Part shown: piece after piece, positions 8,477-15,640 of the stretch
How positions within the stretch are numbered: position 1 is the first letter of the stretch
How the letters are laid out: each line of letters opens with the position of its first letter
Assembly: GCA_021300055.1 (NCBI GenBank)
Contig: JAJTHU010000195.1
Coordinates: 1 to 19,988, forward strand
Direction of reading: 5' to 3'
DNA from: Nitrosomonadaceae bacterium
GTDB taxonomy: Bacteria > Pseudomonadota > Gammaproteobacteria > Burkholderiales > Usitatibacteraceae
DNA: 19,988 nucleotides
Notes under the pieces: generated by a model
The model's input: only the letters and a program-made list of their open reading frames with translations
The model's database searches: none
What the model was told of the DNA's origin: nothing
Position numbers and translations under genes: made by a program

Positions 8477-8647
8477 ATGGATCACGCTACGCTGCGCTCA
8501 GTCATCACCGTTGTCTCCCTTCTCGTTTTCGTTGGCATCGTCTTCTGGGCCATGAGCGGTCGCAACAAAGATCGATTTGACCAAGCTGCTCAGCTACCGT
8601 TTGCCGACGATGACCTCGACTCCAAAGCAATGAAGGAAAGATCATGA
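8477..8647 (+). CDS. ccoQ: cbb3-type oxidase small subunit CcoQ/FixQ
   Basis: Small membrane subunit that stabilises the oxidase and CcoP association. The 56-residue frame starts at ATG 8477 with AAGGAG 7 nt upstream and reads one hydrophobic helix (about 8-26, ending VFVGIVFWAMS), then the family-typical basic turn RNKDRFDQAAQLPFADDD and a polar tail. The stop overlaps the ccoP start as ATGA, so the two are probably translationally coupled. Position between ccoO and ccoP and the sequence pattern together make the call secure. Confidence 0.93.
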   Translation: MDHATLRSVITVVSLLVFVGIVFWAMSGRNKDRFDQAAQLPFADDDLDSKAMKERS

Positions 8648-9648
8648 CCGAACATCTAACCGCCCTCTGGCACTGGTACGTAACGATTGCGACCATCGTG
8701 TCGCTGATCGCCTGTGCCATCTTCCTGAAGATGCAGACCACGCGCCGTCTTCCAAAAGGAGAGAAGGCCGAGTTGCATGGCAATGTCTGGGATGAAGATC
8801 TTGCCGAACTCAACAACCCACTGCCCAATTGGTGGCGTTGGTTGTTCTACATCACGTTGATATTCTCAGCGCTATACCTCTTGTTTTTCCCGGGGCTCGG
8901 AGCATTCGGAGGGAAGCTGGGCTGGAGTTCTACAGGGCAGTATCAAGCCGAGGTGAAGCAGGCAGAAGCGGAGTTTGGCCCGCTGTTCGCGAAGTTCGAA
9001 AAAACAGACGTGCCCACACTCGCCAAGGACGCACAGGCGACCGCAATGGGACAGCGCCTGTTCTTGAACTACTGCGCTCAATGCCATGGGTCTGACGCGG
9101 CAGGTGGCAAAGGCTTCCCGAACCTAAAGGACAAGGACTGGCTCTACGGCGGTGACCCTGCTGCGATCCTTGCAACACTGAACAACGGTCGCGCAGGCGT
9201 CATGCCTGCGATGATCGACGCTGTCGGCGGCGAGGAAGGTGTGAAGGAGGTAGTGAGTTACGTCCGGTCGCTCTCTGGGCTCAAGCACGATGCTGCTCTG
9301 GCGGCCAAAGGGCAGGCTAAGTTCGCCATTTGCGCAGCTTGTCACGGCCAAGACGGCAAAGGCATGCGCGCGCTGGGTGCGCCTAACCTGACCGACAACA
9401 TCTGGCTGTATGGCTCCCCGGAAGAAACGATCGCCGAAAGCATTCGTCACGGGCGTAACAACAACATGCCTGCACAGCTTGAGCGCCTCGGGCCCGCAAA
9501 GTTGCACCTCTTGACCGCGTACGTATGGGGATTAGGAGGCGGCGAGCCGCCCATCGCCACCGAGCCAGCTGCACCTACGGTGCCAGCCGAAGCACCGCCG
9601 GCTGCAGCCGCGCCAGCTACCGCATCGGCCGCACCGACAAAGAAGTAG
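8644..9648 (+). CDS. ccoP: cbb3-type oxidase di-haem cytochrome c subunit III
   Basis: Di-haem c subunit that takes electrons from soluble cytochromes c. 334 residues: an N-terminal helix (about 8-28), the conserved KGEKAELHGNVWDEDLAELNNPLPNWW segment read across two stretches, a second helix (about 66-84), then two cytochrome c domains with intact motifs C144-AQ-C147-H148 and C230-AA-C233-H234. Axial Met candidates occur in VMPAM and NNNMPAQL. The protein ends in an Ala/Pro-rich tail of about 35 residues after the last haem domain, probably disordered. It overlaps ccoQ by 4 nt. A hairpin follows 30 nt after the stop. Confidence 0.97.
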   Translation: MTEHLTALWHWYVTIATIVSLIACAIFLKMQTTRRLPKGEKAELHGNVWDEDLAELNNPLPNWWRWLFYITLIFSALYLLFFPGLGAFGGKLGWSSTGQYQAEVKQAEAEFGPLFAKFEKTDVPTLAKDAQATAMGQRLFLNYCAQCHGSDAAGGKGFPNLKDKDWLYGGDPAAILATLNNGRAGVMPAMIDAVGGEEGVKEVVSYVRSLSGLKHDAALAAKGQAKFAICAACHGQDGKGMRALGAPNLTDNIWLYGSPEETIAESIRHGRNNNMPAQLERLGPAKLHLLTAYVWGLGGGEPPIATEPAAPTVPAEAPPAAAAPATASAAPTKK

Positions 9649-9677
9649 CCGACGTGTGGTACGGCCTAAGCTCACCG

Positions 9678-9703
9678 AAGCCGCCCGGCGCGGCTTTGCG
9701 TGT
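9678..9703 (+). terminator. Terminator-like hairpin between ccoP and ccoG
   Basis: AAGCCGC pairs perfectly with GCGGCTT (7 bp, loop CCGGC), followed by a T-rich but broken run (TGCGTGTTTG). It sits in the 74-bp gap between ccoP and ccoG. It could end or reduce transcription after ccoNOQP, or protect the 3' end of a processed message, lowering the dose of assembly genes. Confidence 0.6.
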
Positions 9704-9722
9704 TTGTTAGCTTCGATTGATC

Positions 9723-11195
9723 ATGCCAACAAACCCTAACGTCATACCCATCGCGCCCGCGCCTGCGCCCATTTCGCCACCACCTAACGGCGACGGTGAC
9801 AACGAGCAAGCGCTGTACGAGGTTCGTAAGAAGATCTATCCACGCGCGGTCACGGGATGGTTTGCCAAGTGGCGTTGGGCCATGGTGTTTCTGACGCAGC
9901 TCGTGTACTACGCCACGCCGTGGCTCGTCTGGAATGATCGTCAAGCCGTCTTGTTCGACCTCACCGCGCGCAAGTTCTACATCTTCGGCATCGTGTTCTG
10001 GCCACAGGACTTCATCTACCTCGCCGTCTTGTTGATGATCTGTGCCTACTCGCTGTTCTTGTTCACAGCAGTGGCTGGCCGACTCTGGTGCGGGTATGCA
10101 TGTCCGCAAACGGTGTACACCGAAATGTTTTTGTGGATTGAGCGCGCCATCGAAGGTGATCGGGTCAAGCGCATGAAGTTGGATGATTCACCGCTGAGTG
10201 CCAGCAAATTCGGCAGAAAGGCGCTCAAGCACGGCGCGTGGATCGCCCTATCGCTCTGGACAGGCTTCACCCTAGTCGCATACTTCGTTCCGGCTAGAGA
10301 GTTAGTCGCGATGGCCGTCGAGGTTCGCATTCCACCATGGGAAACCTTCTGGATTATGTTCTATGGCTTCGCTACCTACGGCAACGCCGGCTGGATGCGA
10401 GAGCAAGTCTGCAAATACATGTGTCCATACGCCCGTTTCCAAGGGGCAATGTTTGACCGCGACACGCTGATCATTACCTACGACCCAACGCGCGGTGAAC
10501 CGCGCGGCCCGCGCAGCAAGAGCGCCGATTACAGAGCCAAAGGGTTAGGCGATTGCGTTGACTGCGGCATCTGTGTGCAGGTGTGCCCGACCGGAATCGA
10601 CATCCGCAAGGGGCAGCAATACGAATGCATAGGATGCGCGGCTTGCATAGACGGTTGCGATCAAGTCATGGACAAGATGAACTACCCGCGCGGATTGATC
10701 CGATACGCGACATTAAACGCTGTGGACCAGCATTGGGGATGGCGCGACATGGTGGGTCGCGTACTCCGGCCACGCGTACTCATCTACAGCAGTGTGTTGG
10801 TCATCATTGTGGCGGCCGCAGGCTACACACTGTGGCACCGCGTGCCGGTGAAGGTGGATGTGATCCGTGATCGGACCACACTGGCGCGCGAAGTCGGCGA
10901 CGGACAGATCGAGAACATCTATCGCCTACAGGTGATGAACACCCAGGAACGCACACAGCGTCTAAAGATAAGCGCAAGCGGCATTGACTCGATCGTTATC
11001 CATGACCTGCCGCAACTCGTTGAGGTCGGACCCGCGTCATCAAAACTGCTTCCGGTCGCGGTACGCGTGGATGCAGACAAAGCGAAAAAAGGTATCAGTC
11101 GCATCGAGTTCAACATCGTCGCAGTCGACGATGCGGGCCGCCCAGCGCCAGATGTGTTCAGCATTCACGAGAAGTCTGCGTTCTACAAACCTTAA
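9723..11195 (+). CDS. ccoG: cbb3 oxidase accessory protein CcoG/FixG (cupric reductase, ferredoxin-like)
   Basis: Membrane iron-sulfur protein; family members reduce Cu(II) to Cu(I) for CcoI-dependent CuB insertion. 490 residues: a proline-rich cytoplasmic N terminus, membrane helices from about residue 55, WC123GYAC127PQTVYTE, CKYMCPYARFQ, then two [4Fe-4S] motifs C278-x2-C281-x2-C284-x3-C288-P and C302-x2-C305-x2-C308-x3-C312, one more helix near 355-375, and the periplasmic Ig-like FixG C-terminal domain. All cluster cysteines are intact. ATG at 9723 is chosen over an in-frame TTG at 9717; no clear ribosome site is visible for either. ccoH follows after 20 nt. It probably depends on the ccoN promoter passing the upstream hairpin, or on an unseen weak promoter. 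Confidence 0.97.
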   Translation: MPTNPNVIPIAPAPAPISPPPNGDGDNEQALYEVRKKIYPRAVTGWFAKWRWAMVFLTQLVYYATPWLVWNDRQAVLFDLTARKFYIFGIVFWPQDFIYLAVLLMICAYSLFLFTAVAGRLWCGYACPQTVYTEMFLWIERAIEGDRVKRMKLDDSPLSASKFGRKALKHGAWIALSLWTGFTLVAYFVPARELVAMAVEVRIPPWETFWIMFYGFATYGNAGWMREQVCKYMCPYARFQGAMFDRDTLIITYDPTRGEPRGPRSKSADYRAKGLGDCVDCGICVQVCPTGIDIRKGQQYECIGCAACIDGCDQVMDKMNYPRGLIRYATLNAVDQHWGWRDMVGRVLRPRVLIYSSVLVIIVAAAGYTLWHRVPVKVDVIRDRTTLAREVGDGQIENIYRLQVMNTQERTQRLKISASGIDSIVIHDLPQLVEVGPASSKLLPVAVRVDADKAKKGISRIEFNIVAVDDAGRPAPDVFSIHEKSAFYKP

Positions 11196-11215
11196 ATCAT
11201 CCGAGGAGTTGCACC

Positions 11216-11743
11216 ATGTCCCCTATCTCTAGCGTCGCACGCAATCCTTGGTACCGCGAGCCGTGGCCGTGGTTGTTGATGGCAGGCCCCGCCATCGTCG
11301 TTGTCGCTGGCTTTGTCACCTTATGGCTAGCGCTTAGCGCTCATGACGGGCTTGTGGTGGATGATTACTACAAGCAAGGTAGAGAGGTAAACCGCTCGCT
11401 TAAGCGCGACGATGCTGCACGCACACTCGGCCTCGCGGCGACTGTTCGCTTCGACGAAAAACATGATTTAGTGCAGGTAACCCTTCAGTCAGCCAACCCC
11501 GAGCCAGCCACCAAGACAACGGGCCTACGGTTGACGCTTGCACACGCTACGCTCGCCGGGCGTGACCAGATCGTTGATCTCAAGCGCACTGGGAGTGGCT
11601 TCCAGGGAAACATACAAAGCCTCAGCCCTGGAAAATGGCGCGTGTTGCTTGAGGACACTGGACGCACCTGGCGCCTGCAGCACAACATCGTCGTTGGCCA
11701 CGGAGCGCTTCCTGAACTCACACTGCGGCCCCCAGCGGAATAG
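11216..11743 (+). CDS. ccoH: cbb3 oxidase assembly protein CcoH/FixH
   Basis: Assembly factor that associates with cbb3 oxidase subunits. 175 residues with the family N terminus NPWYREPWPWLLMAGP, one membrane helix (about 20-42), then the characteristic DDYYKQGREVNRSL segment and a periplasmic beta-rich domain. The ATG has GAGGAG with a 7-nt spacer, a strong ribosome site. It follows ccoG and precedes a small membrane protein by 10 nt, so the three probably form one transcript. Confidence 0.95.
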   Translation: MSPISSVARNPWYREPWPWLLMAGPAIVVVAGFVTLWLALSAHDGLVVDDYYKQGREVNRSLKRDDAARTLGLAATVRFDEKHDLVQVTLQSANPEPATKTTGLRLTLAHATLAGRDQIVDLKRTGSGFQGNIQSLSPGKWRVLLEDTGRTWRLQHNIVVGHGALPELTLRPPAE

Positions 11744-11753
11744 CGGGCCGACC

Positions 11754-12032
11754 ATGTTGCGGGCAACACTGGTGATTCTGTGGCCATCCTTTGTGGCGGC
11801 TGGCATCGGCATCAGCATCATCTTCACGCTCATCGACCCAATGGAGTTGGTGGTGCTCGGAGAACATATCCGCGCCTCGCGTACGACCATCTACTCGCTT
11901 GGCTTCTTTATCATCTGGGCGATCGCGGCGCTGGCTGCCGCACTGACAAGTTTTCTCCAGCTCGGGCGCAATCCTGGTCCGCGCGAACTCGGCGGCGGTG
12001 GCAATGGTGCCGATCGCTCGTGCCCGCCGTAG
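11754..12032 (+). CDS. Small two-helix membrane protein downstream of ccoH
   Basis: A 92-residue protein with two hydrophobic segments (about 5-27 and 45-69) joined by the polar loop DPMELVVLGEHIRASRTTIYS, and a Gly-rich polar tail. ATG 11754 is chosen because it gives the full first helix and begins 10 nt after the ccoH stop; an upstream start in the same frame would lie inside ccoH. Small proteins with this layout commonly trail ccoGH in betaproteobacteria, as far as I recall, but none has a function known to me. An accessory role in cbb3 assembly is inferred only from position. The ribosome site is weak (GCGGG), so coupling to ccoH is possible. Confidence 0.75.
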   Translation: MLRATLVILWPSFVAAGIGISIIFTLIDPMELVVLGEHIRASRTTIYSLGFFIIWAIAALAAALTSFLQLGRNPGPRELGGGGNGADRSCPP

Positions 12033-12104
12033 AGCACTTCTCGCCCGCTTAACCTCATGATGGCGCCGGCCTGCTCACTCCGGCCGCACTGGCCAAGCTG
12101 CCCG

Positions 12105-12121
12105 CGCACCGAATCGGTGCG
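12105..12121 (+). terminator. Perfect 7-bp hairpin in gap after the cbb3 gene cluster
   Basis: CGCACCG and CGGTGCG pair perfectly around the loop AAT. It lies in the 244-bp gap 12033-12276, which holds no gene I can support. No T tract follows, so it is a weak terminator candidate; a 5-bp GC hairpin also sits at 12067-12086. Either may help end the ccoGH transcript. Confidence 0.35.
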
Positions 12122-12276
12122 TCAGCGCTTTGCATCCAACAGGCGCTAGGGGGTGTTTGCTTCGGAAGCGGCTGCAGACGCTCGTCATCGTATTGAGATT
12201 GTGCAAGAATCGGCGCACAGGGAGCGTCCAATCGGCGACGCGGTAATCATAAACATTTGCATTAGAACTGTCCGCC

Positions 12277-13086
12277 ATGAGCGCACATCATCAGTTGCTT
12301 GGCGTCTCACTCGATGCTGATCGAGACACAATCAAGCGTGAATACGCCAAGCGCCGCGTAGCGCTCGAAAAGAGTTCGCGCATTCCAGACACCGAGCGCG
12401 CGAGCATGATTGCCGACTTGGATAATGCATACCGGGCGCTCAACCCTCAACCCGGGGTTACGGGGACCAAAGCAGTACCACTTTACGAGTCCAAAGACGC
12501 CCCAAAGGTGATGAGTGCGGCTGGCAAGAAGGCGCTGATGGCGTTGACTGCCTTCGCGGCGCTTGGCATCGTCGGTTATGGGTACTGGCAGTTTGAAGAA
12601 AAGAAGCGCATTGAGCGCGAGCAGATCGAGTTAGACCGGATCGCCGCCGAGCAGCGTGCGGCCCGACTTGCACAAGAAGAAGAGCTTCGTAAAGCAGCCG
12701 CGCTGAGAGAAATCGAAGAACGCCGCCTCGCAGAGGAAGAGCGCTTGCGCCAAGCGCAGCTCGCGCGCGAGGAGGAAATGAAGGCAGAAAAATACGTCGC
12801 GCGGCAACCATTTGTGCCCCGCGTCAAGACCAATGCAGAGCTACGTGAAGAGCGCGCTGAGCGCTCGCGCGAGGCTGAGCAACAATTCAGGACTGCGCTG
12901 GAGAACCGCGTTGACCAGATCCGCTCTGAACGTGAAGTCGCGCGCGCGCGCGCTGAGGTACAACGGCAGCAACGCTTTGTTGACCAGAGCCAACGCGAAG
13001 AAGATGTTGCTGCTCAGCAGCGGGCCCGCGCGGCGCTGAACGCGGAGCGCCGCGATCAACGCGCCAACAGCACGCCACCACGCTAG
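12277..13086 (+). CDS. J-domain-like membrane protein with long charged helix, function unknown
   Basis: 269 residues. The N terminus (HQLLGVSLDADRDTIKREYAKRR ... DLDNAYRALNP, about 5-57) has the helix pattern of a J domain, but the HPD motif needed to stimulate Hsp70 is absent: the loop reads ALEKSSRIPD. One hydrophobic helix follows at about 86-104, then about 165 residues dominated by Glu, Arg, Ala and Gln in heptad-like order, predicting a long helix or coiled coil, and a basic disordered end. The layout predicts a cytoplasmic J-like head and a long helical region across the membrane. ATG 12277 is the first residue of the J-like fold; no ribosome site is clear. It has no obvious tie to the cbb3 genes and converges on the chemoreceptor gene. 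Coding is likely; function not recognised. Confidence 0.8.
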   Translation: MSAHHQLLGVSLDADRDTIKREYAKRRVALEKSSRIPDTERASMIADLDNAYRALNPQPGVTGTKAVPLYESKDAPKVMSAAGKKALMALTAFAALGIVGYGYWQFEEKKRIEREQIELDRIAAEQRAARLAQEEELRKAAALREIEERRLAEEERLRQAQLAREEEMKAEKYVARQPFVPRVKTNAELREERAERSREAEQQFRTALENRVDQIRSEREVARARAEVQRQQRFVDQSQREEDVAAQQRARAALNAERRDQRANSTPPR

Positions 13087-13114
13087 TCGCAGTTTCTCGC
13101 GCAGTAACCAGAGC

Positions 13115-13140
13115 GCAACGCAGGCTACGGTTTGCGTTGC
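13115..13140. terminator. Hairpin between convergent genes
   Basis: GCAACGCA and TGCGTTGC pair perfectly (8 bp) around a 10-nt loop, in the 98-bp gap between the J-like gene and the chemoreceptor gene that face each other. No strong T tract follows on either strand, but the position suits a shared bidirectional terminator. Confidence 0.55.
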
Positions 13141-13184
13141 CTTGGGTTACCACTCACTGTCTTGAATGTAGCCGTCGACCGCCG

Positions 13185-14879
13185 CTAATCCGCCTGGAGG
13201 CGGAACGCCTGCACGGCTTGATTCAAACGCGCCGCCTGTAGTTTTAGGCTCGCCGCCGCGGCCGCGCTTTGCTCAACCAGCGCGGCGTTTTGCTGCGTGG
13301 TTTCGCCGATGTCAGTCACTGCACCGCTGACTTCCTCGATGCCGCGCTTCTGTGCGGCTGTCGCGGTCGCAATACCTGAGATGATGTCGCTGACCTCGCG
13401 AACGCGCTCGACGACGCCGTTAATGGTGTCCCCCGTCCGTGCGACCAACTTGTTGCCAGCCTCTACGCTTGCCATCGAGTTAGCGATCAGCGCTTTGATC
13501 TCTTTCGCCGCATCGGCAGAGCGCTGCGCGAGTGTCCGTACTTCACCGGCGACCACTGCGAATCCTCGACCTTGCTCGCCAGCACGCGCAGCTTCGACAG
13601 CCGCGTTAAGCGCCAAGATATTGGTTTGAAACGCGATGCCGTCGATAACGCCGATGATGTCACCAATCTTCTTTGACGCAGTGCTGATCTGACCCATGTT
13701 GCTGACGACATCGCGCACCATCGCGCCGCCTTGATCGGCAGCGGTCGACGTCGCGCTTACAACGCCGCGCGCGCGCTCAGTCTCGTCGGTGTTGCGGCGA
13801 ACTTTTTCGGTGAGCCCTTCTAGCGAATTGCTGGTTTGCTCCAAGCTCGAAGCCTGCGCTTCGGTGCGTGACGAGAGGTGATCATTGCCCATCGCAATCT
13901 CTGCGGACACGGTATGGATGTTTTCGCTCGCATCGCGGATTTCGCGCACGACACGGTCTAGGCCTCCCTGCATTTCGCTGAGCGCTCGAAGCAGCTGCGC
14001 TAGTTCATCGTCGCCATCAACATGGACCGGCTTGGATAAATCTCCCGAGGCGATGGTTTGTGCGATGCGCTTTGCGGAAGCAACCTTTGAGCGCACCGAG
14101 CGCACTATGACGACGCCCATCAACACTGAAATGATTGTGGCGAGGGCCAAGGCGATGAGAATCGCGCGTTCGGTCACGGTCGCCATTACCTCTAGTGCAT
14201 CGCCACGCGCCCTGGACTGTGCGCGCTCCTTATCGAGTTGCACGCGCGCCAGGTTCTCTGCTTCGTCGGTACTGCTCTTGAAGGCCATAGACGCATCTGC
14301 GGCATCCAGCGAGTCTTTGAACTCGCCGTTTTTCGCGCGGCTGGCGAAATCGCGGAATCCTTTCGCGTACGCGGTCGCGCGTTGCTCGATGGATTCGAGA
14401 TTCGCCATCGACTCTTTGGTGCCGCGCTGCCCGGCCTTTTTGAGGTCGGCGATAGTCAGCGTTGCGTCCTTGTAGGCAGCTTCCCAGCGAACCGCGAATT
14501 CCTCGACCCGTCGCGGGTCCGCCACCTCAATGACGATATCCTTTTCTGCCTGCCGAAGCTTAGCGAGAAGCTGACCGAGCTCGGCCAAGCGCACCACTTG
14601 CGCGATCTCCCCGTCGATCAGCGCTCGGTTCTCGGATTGCAAGCGATGCATGCCCCAAAAACCCGCGCCGCCGACGAGCACCAGCGCGACGACACTGGTC
14701 GCAACGAGCAGCACCAAACGCGCGGAAATGCCTTGTGGGAGCCATGTTCGCCTAACCGGGCTGATCACGTCATCCAACGCATCGCTAGGCGGTTCGGCCT
14801 CGGTAGCAGGCTTATCTGCCGACCACGGCAGTTTGGCGAATAAATGTGAGAGCTTTGATCGGAACGAAGGGTTCAACAT
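13185..14879 (-). CDS. Methyl-accepting chemotaxis protein
   Basis: Transmembrane chemoreceptor that signals through CheW/CheA to the flagellar motor. 564 residues from ATG 14879: a cytoplasmic leader of about 54 residues, helix one (55-75), a helical periplasmic domain of about 160 residues resembling the four-helix-bundle sensor class, helix two (238-260), HAMP (about 262-312), and the signalling domain with the highly conserved tip (about 408-448) reading IDGIAFQTNILALNAAVEAA, GEQGRGFAVVAGEVR. The C terminus has no CheR-tethering pentapeptide. An in-frame TTG at 14894 would add five residues; no ribosome site favours either. A sigma-28 type promoter lies 75 nt upstream. The ligand cannot be told from sequence. 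Confidence 0.95.
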   Translation of the reverse strand: MLNPSFRSKLSHLFAKLPWSADKPATEAEPPSDALDDVISPVRRTWLPQGISARLVLLVATSVVALVLVGGAGFWGMHRLQSENRALIDGEIAQVVRLAELGQLLAKLRQAEKDIVIEVADPRRVEEFAVRWEAAYKDATLTIADLKKAGQRGTKESMANLESIEQRATAYAKGFRDFASRAKNGEFKDSLDAADASMAFKSSTDEAENLARVQLDKERAQSRARGDALEVMATVTERAILIALALATIISVLMGVVIVRSVRSKVASAKRIAQTIASGDLSKPVHVDGDDELAQLLRALSEMQGGLDRVVREIRDASENIHTVSAEIAMGNDHLSSRTEAQASSLEQTSNSLEGLTEKVRRNTDETERARGVVSATSTAADQGGAMVRDVVSNMGQISTASKKIGDIIGVIDGIAFQTNILALNAAVEAARAGEQGRGFAVVAGEVRTLAQRSADAAKEIKALIANSMASVEAGNKLVARTGDTINGVVERVREVSDIISGIATATAAQKRGIEEVSGAVTDIGETTQQNAALVEQSAAAAASLKLQAARLNQAVQAFRLQAD

Positions 14880-14953
14880 GTTGGCATCGGTCAAGGAAAA
14901 AGCGCACCAAGAACGCCCTTGCGAAACACGTCACAAGAGGTTCGATAGTGAGG

Positions 14954-14980
14954 TTATCGGCGTCGGTCCGAAAAAGCTGA
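14954..14980 (-). promoter_or_regulatory. Sigma-28 (FliA) type promoter for the chemoreceptor
   Basis: Read on the minus strand: TCAGCTTT, 11 nt, GCCGATAA. The -10 element matches the FliA consensus GCCGATAA at all eight positions, the 11-nt spacing is exact, and the -35 element matches TAAAGTTT at five of eight. It lies 75 nt upstream of the chemoreceptor ATG, in the short gap 14880-15013. Chemoreceptors are classic FliA targets. Confidence 0.8.
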
Positions 14981-15013
14981 GTCCGTCGCCGGCCCCGTCC
15001 AGTGGCGGCGAGG

Positions 15014-15365
15014 CTAAACCCCTATCGCGTCGCGCTGTCGCCAACTAAGGCGTGCACAGACCAATGCATGCGATCGCGCGATCAGGGCGCGGAGCGTCTC
15101 TGCAGGCATGCGCTTTGTATCTTGAAGTTGCACCCAGCCCGCGCGCGCCAAAAGTACGGCCCCGGGATGAAGCCCGGTTGATCGGAAATCTCTAGGAAGC
15201 GCTCTGTGTCCACTTTGAAGGAGACCTTCACAATCCCGGAGGGCAACTGGCAGACGACTGCGAACATCTTCCCGGCAACGCTGAAAACCTGATCCTCCCC
15301 CACTTCACGTCGTGGGTTGCTGCGGGCAGCGCTAGGCAGAACCATTTGAGTTGCAAGAGCGTCAT
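15014..15365 (-). pseudogene. MmcQ/YjbR family protein, broken by two frameshifts
   Basis: Joining three frames restores a full-length family member of about 117 residues. From ATG 15365: MTLLQLKWFCLALPAATHDV then KW; after a shift at a five-base C run (15297-15301 on the plus strand; six would keep frame): GEDQVFSVAGKMFAVV, VKVSFKVDTERFLEI and PGFIPGPYFW; after a second shift near an AAAA run (15150-15153): ARAGWVQLQDTKRMPAETLR to the stop at 15016-15014. The family has a double-wing DNA-binding-like fold, but its biochemical role is poorly known. An 87-residue frame at 15082-15345 covers only the middle with two wrong ends and should not be taken as the gene. Real decay or two indel errors in homopolymers are the options. 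Confidence 0.8.
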
Positions 15366-15443
15366 TTGGGTGGAGTGAGACTTTCGAGATGGAGATAGAG
15401 TTTGACTTGCGAAAATTTAATACTATTGCCTCTGATTCTCGTT

Positions 15444-15467
15444 GAAACTATGGTTTCTGAGACTCAG
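15444..15467. promoter_or_regulatory. Paired small palindromes upstream of the regulator pseudogene
   Basis: GAAAC-TATG-GTTTC (15444-15457) overlaps CTGAG-A-CTCAG (15457-15467). Both are perfect and lie in an AT-richer stretch of the 15366-15640 gap between the divergent mmcQ remnant and the regulator pseudogene. They could be an operator or remnants of one. No convincing -35/-10 pair was found. Confidence 0.25.
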
Positions 15468-15640
15468 TCTGATCACAAAATACAATCGTTGCGCTACTTT
15501 GGTGCGATCAAAAAAGGATGACCGGCGACCATCCGCGTCGCGCGCAGACGCGATGGTCTGACACTCTTGCAAGCACGGAACCATCTGTCCTCCGGAGCCC
15601 ACAGGGCGCCCGTTCATCACCCCATGCAGTTTCCAGCGCA

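Noticed and set aside
9715..9729. TTGAT near the ccoG start as a third Fnr site
   Set aside because: The right half reads CCAAC instead of ATCAA and the site overlaps the start codon.
12940..12960. Alternating GC tract as a repeat element
   Set aside because: It encodes the Arg/Ala-rich helix of the J-like protein and is short; codon bias explains it.
13885..14843. Plus-strand frames of 196 and 201 codons
   Set aside because: Antisense to the chemoreceptor gene, which is clearly coding through its full length.
15082..15345. 87-residue intact minus-strand gene
   Set aside because: Its middle is MmcQ/YjbR, but both ends are out of frame; family-like ends occur in the other two frames, so it is part of a frameshifted gene.
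15497..15515. TTTGGTGCGATCAA as an Fnr box before the regulator pseudogene
   Set aside because: Only the right half-site fits; the left half matches poorly.
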